From positions 148,613,259 through 148,677,258 of the forward strand of contig CATIUR010000003.1 in NCBI GenBank assembly GCA_949592205.1: a stretch of DNA of 64,000 nt, in the 5' to 3' direction. The position numbers and the translations under genes are program-made. Below the pieces are notes generated by a model. The model made no database searches. It was given only the letters and a program-made list of their open reading frames with translations, and was not told the origin of the DNA. The DNA comes from Helichrysum umbraculigerum (taxonomy: Eukaryota; Streptophyta; Magnoliopsida; Asterales; Asteraceae). This document shows positions 46,875 to 56,613 of this stretch, in pieces (position 1 is the stretch's first letter; every line of letters begins with the position of its first letter).

Positions 46875-48438
46875 TGATAAACGCTCAAAAGTACTATATT
46901 TTAGTAGTATTTTACCCCTAATCTTGAATGTTTTTATTGCATTTTGTTTAGAATAGATATTGATTTCGTTCATATTTGCAAATAGATGTGGAAATGGAGC
47001 GTTTATGGAAAAGGAACGGAAAACAGTCAATAATCAAGCTAAATGAGGCATATTTGAAGAATAATGAGAAGTCGAAGTCGAAGAAAAGAAGAAAGGAAGA
47101 AAAGTCAAGAAATCGGTTGGAAAAAGCATCCATACGCCGTATGGATTGCTGCAGTGGAGGCCCAGGTTACGCGAGTCTGGGCTGGGCTTGAAATCAATCC
47201 ATACGCCGTATGGAAATCCATACGCCGTATGGAAATCCATACGCCGTATGGATCAAAAACCACAGAAGTATAAAAACGCGTTTTAAACCTTATTTCGAGA
47301 GTTTTTGAAGGGTTTTCGATTTCTTTCGGTTTCAGACGACTTTTAGGGTTTATATTACGAATTTTAGGAGTAGTTTGGAGGTACGAAAGCTTAGGATCGA
47401 GGATAATTCGCTCTAATCTTTCGTAGTTCATCGTTAATCGATTCGGTATATTTCGTTTCTTTATTTTCATTGAAGAATTTGTTATAATGAATCTGAATAT
47501 TTCTGTTTTGATGATGGATTGAATATTAATGTGATTGTGTAGTTGATTTAATTTAGATTATGATTATTGAACGATTATAATTGCGTATTGAATAAGTTAT
47601 TTGATTGAAAACGGTTATATTGCTTGTGGACACTTGTTTGTTGGTGACTAGTTATTATTGTTGCTTCACGTGGTTAATAATGTTGATGAGATTGAGTTCC
47701 TTTAATTTTATTAGCTATTGATGGTCATAACTTTAGGGTTTTGAACTATCACTAAATACGTTGAGTCTGATAGGTCGAGTATACAATAGTATTCTACTTT
47801 AAAATGAGCAAGACAATAAGTTAATTATTGGGTATTGTTGAGTCATACCAAAAGAGTTAATTATAATGCGTTGTGAATGTTTAATGCATAATTTAGGGAA
47901 AGGCACACAATTGACTGATCATCTTGTGACATTGGAACCAGTGTTTCATGTTGGACCCTAGATTATAGGAATTAGTTGGACCCGAAACGTTGGCTAGTTC
48001 ATATTCGACTTAGTATTCATTGAAGAATTTGGTATTAAGTTGATCTAAAAGAATCACAATTAGATAATCAATACGTAATAAATCGGGATATATGAATCTA
48101 AATGACATTAACTATACAATTACTTATTCCTTTCAATTAGGATTTGTCGTTATTATTTATTTATAATTTTAATTTAAAGTTTTATTTACGTTTGTTTATT
48201 TTAATTAAATGTTTTCTAAATTGTTCGTACGGAACTAAAACGCCCCCCATATTTACTGCTTTCTAGTTAATTGTTAATTTTTATTTTAAATATTCCACCT
48301 TTTCCCTGTGTTCGAATCTGACTTACCAAATCTATATTTACAATTGATCGGGTATTCTTGCCTGGTTGCTTGAAAGTATTTATTAGGTATTTCTATTTAT
48401 AAATTATAAAACAAGACGCGCTTTCACTAGCGACATCA
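46875..48438. mobile_element. Solo LTR inside the gag fragment
   Basis: TGATAAACGC...GACATCA, 1564 bp, with an exact 5-bp duplication GGTAG (46870-46874 and 48439-48443). It differs from the TGTAACACC LTRs; I take it as Gypsy, perhaps Athila-like, from the start sequence alone. It carries four exact CCATACGCCGTATGG palindromes. Short frames inside (46948-47470) are not genes. Confidence 0.85.
47130..47251. repeat. Four exact CCATACGCCGTATGG palindromes
   Basis: Copies at 47130-47144, 47199-47213, 47218-47232 and 47237-47251, all identical. The last three are only 4 bases apart. The word is a near-perfect palindrome (CATACG-C-CGTATG). Confidence 0.95.
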
Positions 48439-48508
48439 GGTAGCTTCAAAATGTCCTTCAAATAGTTTCAGGGAAATGTTCACAGAGAAGTTTGCACCAA
48501 TGGCGGAG

Positions 48509-49196
48509 TGTTGGGACTGAAAATGCCTAAGTGATTACTACTGCTGGTTACAGAGTTTCTACTGTTAGTACAAGAACAAAGTTAATACTTTCAGTTGAAA
48601 GTTAGTGCTGCTCGTTGAACTTACTACTGCTAGAAGAACTTCAGAGTTAGTACTACGCCAGAGTATCAGAATTAATACTGCTTGAAGAGATACTACTGCT
48701 CGTGTAAAGTTTCTACTGCTCGACAAGGTTACTACTGCTTTCAAAGATTACTACTGTTAGTTCAATATTAATGTTGTTTGTGTAAATAACACTTTTAGTG
48801 CTGTTCATGTAATATTTAATACTGTTAGTATAAATATCAGTATTACTACTGTTTATGTAAAAGTGTTAGTCGGTTAAAGAGATAGAGTTGTATCTGGAAT
48901 ATGTTTGTTTCTATAACAATAGGAGATATGTACGGGATTTTATGCACTATAAATTTTGATCCTTAGAACCTAGATTAGGTTAACGTAGCTTCAAGGTGTA
49001 AACCCTAATACAGCCGTGTATTCGTATTATTACTCTTAATAATATTGAAGCTTTTGATTATAATTACGCGTTCTTTAAAAATTCGTATTACTTGCTTTAC
49101 AAGTATATATTCTTCCTAAAGTTAACAAGTACTATTCCGCAGTTTCTTGTTAATTATTCAAAACTATATTTTTGATTAGATCAAACGATGAGCACT
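48509..49196 (+). mobile_element. Copia-type LTR, truncated at its 3' end
   Basis: Starts TGTTGGGACTG right after the gag sequence and runs to about ...GATCAAACGAT at 49189, with a few further bases (GAGCACT) before an inverted LTR end begins. The 3' end typical of this LTR type appears to be missing. The first 350 bases are a degenerate tandem repeat. Confidence 0.6.
48531..48860 (+). repeat. Degenerate tandem repeat, TTACTACTGCT words
   Basis: About fifteen copies of a 20-25-base unit centred on (T/A)TACTACTGCT or variants, within the Copia LTR. Similar internal repeats occur in the U3 of some plant Copia LTRs; the role is not known. Confidence 0.75.
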
Positions 49197-49291
49197 TGAT
49201 AGGATCATTTGATCTAATTAAAAATATAGCTTTGAATAATTAACAAAAAAATTGCGGAATGGTACTTGTTAACTTTAGGAAGAATATATAC
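49105..49291. repeat. Inverted LTR ends (large palindrome)
   Basis: 49105-49189 and 49200-49291 are inverted copies with few mismatches, separated by about 10 bases. Each is the 3' portion of the same Copia LTR type (shared words TTAACAAGTAC, TTAATTATTCAAA, TTAGATCAAA). The right-hand copy belongs with the minus-strand Copia fragment that follows. Confidence 0.85.
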
Positions 49292-50012
49292 TTGTAATCA
49301 AATATGTAAACCTACCCACATCAGAAGCTTTACTAAATAGATCTGCAAATTGATTATCAGTATGAACTTTAAAAATCTGGATTAATCTTTTCTCATTACA
49401 CTCCCTTATAAAATGATATCTAATTTCAATGTGCTTGGTTTTTGAATGTTTTAATGGGTTATTTATAATACTGATTGCACTGTTATTATCAATAAACATG
49501 GGAGTATTAAGAAAAGTCAAACCATAGTCCAACATTTGATTTTGAATCTATAGCACATGTGCACAGCAACTTGATGCTGTAACATACTCTGCTTCAGCTG
49601 TAGATGTTGAAACTGTGATCTGCTTTTTGCATTGCCATGAAGCTAGCCTCTCTCCCAAGAATTGACTACCTTCAGATGTAGACTTTCTATCAAGATTAGC
49701 ACCTCCATAATCACTATCTGTATATGCAGTCAAATCAAAAGATGAACTTTTTGGATACCAAAGACCCAATTTTGATTGACCTTTTAAATATTTAAAAATT
49801 CTTTTGACTGCATGCAGATGTGACATCTTAGGATTAGCTTGAAATCTTGCACAGACACATACAACAAACATAATGTCTGGCCTTGATGATTTCAGATATA
49901 TGAGGGAACCTATCATAGATCTGTATAGGTGTACATCCACATCCTCCCCCTCAAGATCTGCATGTAATTGCTTATGCGTTTCCATTGGTATACTAGCAGT
50001 CTTCGCTTCCAT
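49275..50012 (-). pseudogene. Copia RNase H fragment
   Basis: Minus-strand frame with the end of the Copia reverse transcriptase and the RNase H domain: LYRSMIGSLIYLKSSRPDI, HLHAVKRIFKYLKG, YTDSDYGGANLDRKSTS, STSTAEAEYV, then after one in-frame TAG (49548-49550) DYGL.FLNTPMFIDNNSAI, LKHSKTKHIEIRYHFIRE and LADLFSKA-like NQFADLFSKA. The stop is probably a TGG-to-TAG change. Everything upstream of about 50012 (reverse transcriptase, integrase, gag) is missing, and the C-terminus runs almost straight into LTR-derived sequence. Dead. Confidence 0.88.
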
Positions 50013-50308
50013 GTAGCCAAATTAACATATAAGAAGAAGATTATAAGTGAAATATTAAACATATTAAAAGTAAATATTAAGACAACTATCATGTAAATGT
50101 ACATGAGTCTTAATAAGAATGAAAATGGTCTTCTTTATATATATATCAAGACATATTTTATGGGACTTAGGGAGTATCAACTTTTTACCCTCCTCAATCT
50201 AATCAAAATTAAGCAATTTAACTATTCAACCTCCTGGAAAATTTTATGACTCCATTAATTAGCGATTCTACTTTTATTTTCTTTTTGTCAACATAGTATA
50301 ATTTAGGG
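50013..50308. other. AT-rich spacer
   Basis: No gene or element ends recognised. Possibly the truncation scar of the Copia fragment plus older DNA. Confidence 0.3.
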
Positions 50309-50353
50309 TGTTTTTGGCACGGGGCTTCTGAGGACTTTTATAGGCTTGAACTT

Positions 50354-50822
50354 TGTTGGTACATCTTGTATGACAATAGGATTCTAGAACGTATCGAGTC
50401 TGTAATATGTACTCGTATGTAATCGAGCAAACATAGTTAGGCTAGCAAACATAGTTAGACTAGCAAACATAGTCACAGTTAGGTTAGCAAACATAGTAAG
50501 CTTAGCAAACATACAGGTTAGTTCATGGGCTAGCAAACATAAGCAAGTTCGTTAGGCCCAGCCCGGCCAACATATATGATATATATTGTTTATTCGTTTT
50601 AGGGTTTGAGATAGATTCACAGTGTAACGAACAAATGTGTCGATCTTAGGTTTGATTGTATTCATCAATTATAATCAATATAAGGCGTTTTTGAAAGTAT
50701 TTCTTTGAGTTATTATCGTTTACTATACTTGTTAGTGTCGTATTCGTTGTATTCAGGGATTCCGCACCTGAATACCGTCTAATAACCTTGTTATCGATCT
50801 ACAGACCAGGACCTTAATTACA
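50354..50822 (+). mobile_element. Copia-type solo LTR
   Basis: TGTTGGTACATC...CTTAATTACA, 469 bp, with flanks aactt (50349-50353) and agctt (50823-50827), 4 of 5. The GTATTC..GGATTCCGCACCTGAAT block near its end is like other Copia LTR ends and resembles GGATTCCGCACTATTAG in the solo LTR at 60725. Confidence 0.65.
50423..50545 (+). repeat. Tandem GCAAACATAG repeat
   Basis: Six copies of a unit of 18-25 bases, (T)TAGNCTAGCAAACATAGT, in the U3-like part of the Copia solo LTR. Unit spacing is irregular. Confidence 0.8.
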
Positions 50823-51171
50823 AGCTTCCAATTTAGAAAGGCCCTAGCTCACAAGCTTTGTTTGACAACACCACAAAAATGTAAATTCTTGAAAAAGCAA
50901 GTCTTTAGAAGCCCTTAAACAAGTTGTTTTTTGAAGTAGCTTTTGAATATAAGCCTAAGTCCTAGCTCCTGTCACAAACTCTAGCTTCAGCCTCAGCTCC
51001 ATCCCATTTTCGTAAAACACACCATTAATTTAAAAAGATTGTTTAACCAAGTCCATTTTAAAAAGTTCATCAAAAGTTTAAAAGGAATCTCCATTTGAGA
51101 TCGTGATTAATTAATTGTTCGTTTGCACGTGATTCGATACATAATACTCGTATATGGAGTATTACTTTGTA

Positions 51172-51421
51172 CTCCCTCCGTCCCATATTTATAGTTCAGT
51201 ATTCCTTTTATGGATGTCCCATTTTTATTGTCCACTTCCATAAATAGATAAGAATAATGACATAAAGTTCTTTTTTACCCCTAATGTATATATGTAAGAC
51301 AAAAAAGTAGGTAAAAAGTAGAGGGTAAAACTGTCATCTTACCAAAAAGTAAAAGAGATGATTATGTTTTCTTAAATTACGTATTTTTTGTCTGGGGATA
51401 ATAAAATTGGGACGAAGGAAG
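51172..51421. mobile_element. Stowaway MITE (Tc1/mariner)
   Basis: Left end CTCCCTCCGTCCCA and right end TGGGACGAAGGAAG are inverted repeats with TA on each side (51170-51171, 51422-51423). The CTCCCTCCG terminus is the family signature. 250 bp, AT-rich, no coding. Confidence 0.85.
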
Positions 51422-51423
51422 TA

Positions 51424-52099
51424 TTAATTTAAAGTGGTTGGTGATTGCTAAAAACAATGTACTAATATAAAATGATTTCAAGAAAGATTAAATACGGAGT
51501 ATTAAGAGCAATGTGAACCATAGTCTACATGACATAAATAAGTCAAGGTTAGGTGACCAGACGGATGCAAGTAATTAAATGGGAGCTACTAACCATACCA
51601 ATTAACATTCTGGATACTATGTTCTGAGAAGAATAAAAATTATTTAATCTTTAATCAATGAGTTTCACCCTTAAAAAGTACTTAGGGCACAGGGTGTGGT
51701 GCTTTTGCAATTACAGTGTTCTGGAAAGAATGTAATTGTTCAGGATTTTGTGGTGTGGTGGACAGTGTTCTGGAGATTTTATTATAAACGAATAAATTAA
51801 AAAAATATATAATTATTACTGTACTTTTTCTGTACTTTTTCCCATCACTATTTCTTATCATTCTTTACTTTTTCTCATTAATGTCTGTACTTTTTTTATT
51901 ATTATTTATTATTTATGGTAGGATGAGTAGATTTAAATGATACAAAAAGATAACCCCAATTAAATATCTCCGTGAACAGTAAAACCACTGCCATCGATTA
52001 TTATTATAATAATTGGTGTATGTTGAGCTGCTATAAATTTTTGTGCTAATGAGAATTTCATCTAGTTAATTTTTAAAAAAAACACCCCATATAATAATA
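51424..52099. other. AT-rich DNA, nothing recognised
   Basis: Contains a short run of GTACTTTTTC words near 51826-51900 but no gene or clear element boundary. Confidence 0.35.
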
Positions 52100-52456
52100 T
52101 CTTAAATTATATATAAGAAACAGCTGATGATGTCATCAAAAATCTAATCAACCAATAGAATTACTCAATTTTGTCCAATTAGCTAAATTATACTCCGTAG
52201 GATTTAGTGACATCATAAATCATTAGTTATCTATTATATAAAGAAAAATAATCATGATAACTTTATCCAAATTGGTATTCGTAATACATTAGGACTATTA
52301 TCATATCTCAATAGGTATTCGTAATATATTAGGACTATTATCATATCACAATTTGATTTGATGATGCATTAATGAGATTTAATCCTTCATATCAACAACT
52401 TTTAAAATCTATTTGTTTTCGTCCAACCCCGTGTAATACACGGGTATAGAGTCTAG
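52100..52456 (+). mobile_element. Short non-autonomous Helitron
   Basis: The 3' end has a hairpin CCCCGTGTAATACACGGGT followed 10 bases later by CTAG and then a host T, the usual plant Helitron terminus. A TC preceded by A at 52100 (TCTTAAATTATATATAAGAA) is the likely 5' end, giving A-to-T insertion and 357 bp. No target duplication, as expected. Coding is absent. Confidence 0.55.
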
Positions 52457-52632
52457 TTACATATAAAAAGAAACACTGTACAGCTATTTGATGAAGTATT
52501 TGTTATTATATATATTGGTTATTATATATTATTTATATACTTAGAAAAATCAAATACAAATTCGACCGACCCGTGTTTATGCACAAACTTAAACTCTAGC
52601 TTTTAACATAGAAAATGTCATTCAATCGATTT

Positions 52633-52786
52633 ATACATTACAGATAAAACCTTCTTTTATTATAAGCTTTATAATTTATAATATTCGTTTTTCTATGTAA
52701 CCCTTCACATTGAAAGAAAACTTTCTCATTTGATCATCATTTTTCTATTGGTAAAATTTCTTCCAGAAGTGTAAAACAATGTGATG

Positions 52787-52827
<41 letters not shown>

Positions 52828-52839
52828 TATACTATATAT

Positions 52840-52891
<52 letters not shown>

Positions 52892-53056
52892 TACAGATAA
52901 AACCTTCTTTTATTATAAGCTTTATAATTTATAATATTCGTTTTTCTATGTGGTTCACATTGAAAGAAAACTTTCTCATTTGATCATCATTTTTCTATTG
53001 GTAAAATTTCTTCCAGAAGTGTAAAACAATGTGATGCTATATATATATATATAGGT
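52633..53056 (+). repeat. Tandem duplication, unit about 253 bp
   Basis: The segment from ATACATTACAGATAAAACC to AATGTGATGCTATATATA occurs at 52633 and again at 52886 with few changes, joined through (TA)n tracts. A more diverged third copy is visible at about 54588-54730. Unequal exchange or slippage between the TA tracts is the likely cause. Confidence 0.85.
52789..52888. repeat. (TA)n microsatellite
   Basis: Nearly pure TA with two GG interruptions (TATAGGTATA). Similar TA tracts recur at 53040-53070, 53270-53313 and 53700-53739, each bordering an inserted element. Confidence 0.9.
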
Positions 53057-53076
53057 ATATATAGGTATATACCTAT

Positions 53077-53269
53077 AGTAACGGGATCAAAAAAGAAGAA
53101 AAATTAGGTGGAGAAGAGGGAGAAAGCAATATGATTCAGTGTTTTTATACTATGATTCATTTTTTTATTATAATAGTAAAAAAATGAATCATAGTATAAA
53201 AACACTGAATCATATTGCTTTCTCCCTCTTCTCCACCTAAATTTCCTTCTCCCTTGATCCTAATCCTAT
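53077..53269. mobile_element. Near-perfect hairpin MITE in (TA)n
   Basis: Arms GGGATCAA..AAGAAGAAAAATTAGGTGGAG and its complement ending TTGATCCTAATCC pair almost throughout, including GATTCAGTGTTTTTATACTATGATTCA and its reverse complement. The loop is only about ten bases. TATA tracts flank both ends. Confidence 0.75.
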
Positions 53270-53270
53270 A

Positions 53271-53315
<45 letters not shown>

Positions 53316-53317
<2 letters not shown>

Positions 53318-53699
53318 GAAGGTTCAAATGAGAACCACTTTAAAGTTGAGAACTGTGAGAACCACAACGAATACGTGTTTGTTCACATGTGATTAACTTC
53401 AATCATATGTGAACATTGATGTACGTTTAATTGAAAAAGAAAAAAATCAAAAAAAATCTTAAAATCATATCGAAAAACGCAAAAAACAAATACATGTTCA
53501 CATGTGAACGATAATGTGAACAAATCGGTTAAAATGTGTTTTAAGACGTAAATTTATTATTATTTTTTACTTTTTTCTTTTTCAATTAAACGTACATCAA
53601 TGTTAACATATGATTGAAGTTAATCACATGTAAATAAACACGTATTTGTTGTGGTTCTCACAGTTCTCAACTTTAAAGTGGTTCTCATTTGAACCTCCC
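53316..53699. mobile_element. MITE with GGTTCAAATGAG ends in (TA)n
   Basis: Ends GGGAAGGTTCAAATGAG and CTCATTTGAACCTCCC, with long internal complementarity (AACCACTTTAAAGTTGAGAA, CATGTGATTAACTTCAATCATATG). It sits between TA tracts. The terminal 12 bases match the 21916-22709 foldback. Confidence 0.8.
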
Positions 53700-53739
53700 A
53701 CTATATATACATATATATACCTATATATACCTATATATA

Positions 53740-54496
53740 GGGGAAGGATCAAGAGGGAAGCTTCAAAATTGGGGGAAGGAGGGAAGCAAATCTCAACCAC
53801 TCATTTTTTCTCCTATTCTATATTCATCCACAATACCCATTTAATCAATTTTCATCTAAAATTCCAAATTAAAACATGTAATTCAAAGATTCATCAATCA
53901 AAAAACTTATAAATCTTCGAATTCATCAATCGCAATCATACATATCTTTAATTCATCATAATTCGAATTTATCAAAAATATGAATATTGGAGTAATTTGG
54001 GTTTTTTGAGAAAATTTTGATTTGACAATGAAAACAATAAAATTAAACGAATTTGATCGTACAAAACTTATAAACAAGTAATTAATCGAATTATGATTGT
54101 CATTCCAATTGAATTTTACAGATTGAAAAAAATTCCAGACCGTTAACATTCATCTGGAAAGCATGTTAATCAAAATTACAACTTAATACTCTTAAACATT
54201 CATTAATGATGAATATTAATTTATATATATTATTATACATAATTGAATGTGATAACATAACATTCATCGGTGTATAATAATGTATATGCGTTAACATTTA
54301 TCGTAAATGAATGTTAACGTGCTGAAAATTTGATTTTGATTAACATGATTTTGAAATGCATGTTAACGATCTGGGAGGGGATTTCAAGTTATTTACAAGT
54401 TTGCCACCGCGTTGACTTTTATGTTGACCAGAATGTGTGGCTAAAAATAGCTTCCCTCCTTCCCTCATTTTTTTACTTCCCTATTGATCTTCCCCC
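53740..54496. mobile_element. Larger MITE with GGGGAAGGATCAA ends in (TA)n
   Basis: Left GGGGAAGGATCAAGAGGGAAGC and right GCTTCCCTCC...TATTGATCTTCCCCC are imperfect inverted ends. The interior repeats ATTCATCAAT and CATTAATGATGAATGTTAA-like words. (TA)n lies on both sides. It is third in a row at this site. No coding recognised. Confidence 0.65.
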
Positions 54497-55774
54497 TATA
54501 TATATACACGTACATACATATATATACGTAAGTATACATACCTGTGTGTCATAACATATTCAACTTAATTGGGTATGAAGTTGTATCATTCAATCGCTTT
54601 TTTACATAACAAACAAAACCTTCTATCATTAAAAGCTTTAAAATATTTGCTTTTCTATATAAACAAAAAAATTTCATTTAATCATCATTTTTTTAATGGT
54701 GAAATTTCTTCTAAAAGTGTAAAACAATACAGAGATATGTGTTTATTTATTTTTTATTTTTTTAATGTGGAAAAACGTCACTATTCATCAAGAAACATCC
54801 TACATTTAGTAATACAAATCTCACATAAAAAAGGTGAAATTTAATAAATGTTAATCAGAATCGATGCTACGAAAGGTAGATATTAGGATTATAGATATGT
54901 TATATATTAATCTTTCAATTATATAATTGGGATTGTTATGATGTGTATTCGGTTACGCTTTTCATAAATATAGACCTAATTAAGTGTCCACTCTTTACGA
55001 TCTTTCACGTGACTATTACCTTAGTATAGGACTTAATTAACCCTAGCTACGAAGATATAGTTATCTTTGTTACAATATGAAGCTATGAATTCTCGGCAAA
55101 ACAGCCCTTTACTTAGTATAGCGTTGGAAACACCTTCGTGTAGAGTACAAATACGTAGAAGCTAAGGAAATGTCTTGTGATTATTTCATCGTGGATTACT
55201 TAGAAGTTACCTTTCTAGAACATGGGTCTATGAACAATAAAGCTGTAAAAATGATCGCCGCACTGTACCCCATGAGTATACTATACCTAGGTTTATACAA
55301 GTTGTGGAAATACTTAAAGTACTATACACCGTGATAATACCTTGTGTTATAAAGCTGTGGAAATGCCCATCGCACTGTACACAATGTCTGATGGCATAGG
55401 AAGGTCTAATTCAAGACGGGCGGACTTAAGCTTAAAAATGATTGAACTTGGTTCTGAAAAGAAAGCAAAGACATGGCTATAGTCTAGGATGCATAAACCG
55501 CTTAACTCCATATAACCGATAGCTTAACATTCATAGCATATAATTAGTACTCGCCCTAATAAAATCAAATAGACTTAGATGTTAAGAAAGGTCAGATATT
55601 GAATTGCAGTCTGTTACCTCATTCCTACACCCAGGATATATTTATCCGAAGAGGTCACTCAATCCTCCTGGACGGCGAGGGGGGTTTGAACAGCCTATTT
55701 CTGATCAAAATCACGATAACTTTGGATTCAATGACATATGCTTTTAATTTTTATACTAAAACGTAGGGTCCTAG
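54497..55774. other. Unassigned DNA
   Basis: Contains the diverged third copy of the 52633 unit near 54588-54730. 55240-55400 has two partial repeats around AAAGCTGTGGAAATGCC and AAGTTGTGGAAATAC and GCACTGTAC words. No gene is recognised. Confidence 0.35.
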
Positions 55775-56080
55775 TATTTACACCGACGGTCCACAATAAG
55801 AGAATCGTGGTCCAGTCACATTTTTTTAACAAAACCTTTAAGCAGGGCCACGGTTCCCACAAAGGAAACCGCGATAAGTTAGTTTAGCGTGCAACGGTTG
55901 TCAATGTTCTTGAACACGGTTTTAAAATGTTAACCGTGGTCCGTGTAGTTATTAGATCACGAATTTTTTGACCGTGGTCCTTTTACTTTGCAAATAGACT
56001 TCTCCTCATATAGCCCACCTCCCATTTTTCTTGGTCCATATATGTTTTTAACCGTGTGTCATTTGTGTTTGTGTAGTAGT
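55775..56080. mobile_element. CACTA-like terminal remnant
   Basis: The right end reads TTTGTGTTTGTGTAGTAGT, the complement of an ACTACTACACAAA start, one base short of the CACTA consensus. Inside are repeated ACCGTGGTCC/GGACCACGGT-type words at 55785-55985, like CACTA subterminal repeats. The left end and any transposase are missing. Confidence 0.4.
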
Positions 56081-56613
56081 AAACACTTTATAAATATTAA
56101 TGATAAATATTAATTTAAAATATCAATAAATGTTAACAAACTTTGATGAATGTTATGTTCCGAAAAGGACGATTTTGAGAATTTTTTCTACCTAAAATGT
56201 AAAACTTATGGTGTATATAATTGATTGATTCATATTTTGACTCAATTAAATAATTGTGCAGATTCTCCGTGGGTTTTCACATTTTTCTTATGGAAAAAGA
56301 GTTCTCAACATTATTTTAGAATGAATCTTATGGTTGTTCGTCAATTTCGTTCAAATGATTATGATTTAGTGTTTTTTGTTTGATTTATGAAAGCTTCAGG
56401 CTTTAACTTTAATGAATCCCGATTGGAAATTATTGTTTGCTAGTTGTTGACGGCTGGCCGGAGTACCGCCCAGAGCATCGATTATAGAAGGGGGCAACAA
56501 GTATTTCGTGTAAAATTTGAACTTATGCGGATCTGAAATTTGATACTATGTAGTATATAGAAACTGGTTTTTAAACAACTTAATTAAGTTATATGATATT
56601 TTTAGATGAATAA
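56081..56613. other. AT-rich DNA, nothing recognised
   Basis: No gene or element boundary that I can define. Ends with AATAA (56609-56613), the target duplication of the next LTR. Confidence 0.35.

Larger units (their letters stand above)
46349..48508 (+). pseudogene. Ty3/Gypsy gag fragment, interrupted
   Basis: From ATG at 46349 a frame runs to 46874, then is cut by a solo LTR (46875-48438), and resumes at 48444 in the same frame when the LTR and one duplication copy are ignored. It ends at 48508, where Copia LTR DNA begins. The N-terminal part is acidic and polar. The retrotransposon gag core is clear: FKNFANCNPPEFQGEMNP, MRWIDEIEEIF, CECPEQLKVLFATHLMKG, then HEWW, and after the break EMFTEKFAPMAE. 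The zinc knuckle, protease and polymerase are missing. It belongs to the element whose 5' LTR is at 42391-45961. Confidence 0.8.
50309..51025. mobile_element. MITE with GGGTGTTTTTGG end, split by a solo LTR
   Basis: Left TTTAGGGTGTTTTTGGCACGG and right CGTAAAACACACCATTAA are imperfect inverted ends. Interior halves are also complementary (AGCTTCAGCCTCAGCTCC against GGGGCTTCTGAGGA). TTA/TAA next to the ends suggests a Tourist-like duplication. The middle is replaced by the solo LTR 50354-50822. Confidence 0.5.

Noticed and set aside
46948..47470. Lys/Glu-rich and other frames in the solo LTR
   Set aside because: They lie inside an LTR with defined ends and include the palindromes; no family match.
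53907..54149. Minus-strand frame inside the MITE at 53740-54496
   Set aside because: Random AT-rich composition inside an inverted-repeat element.
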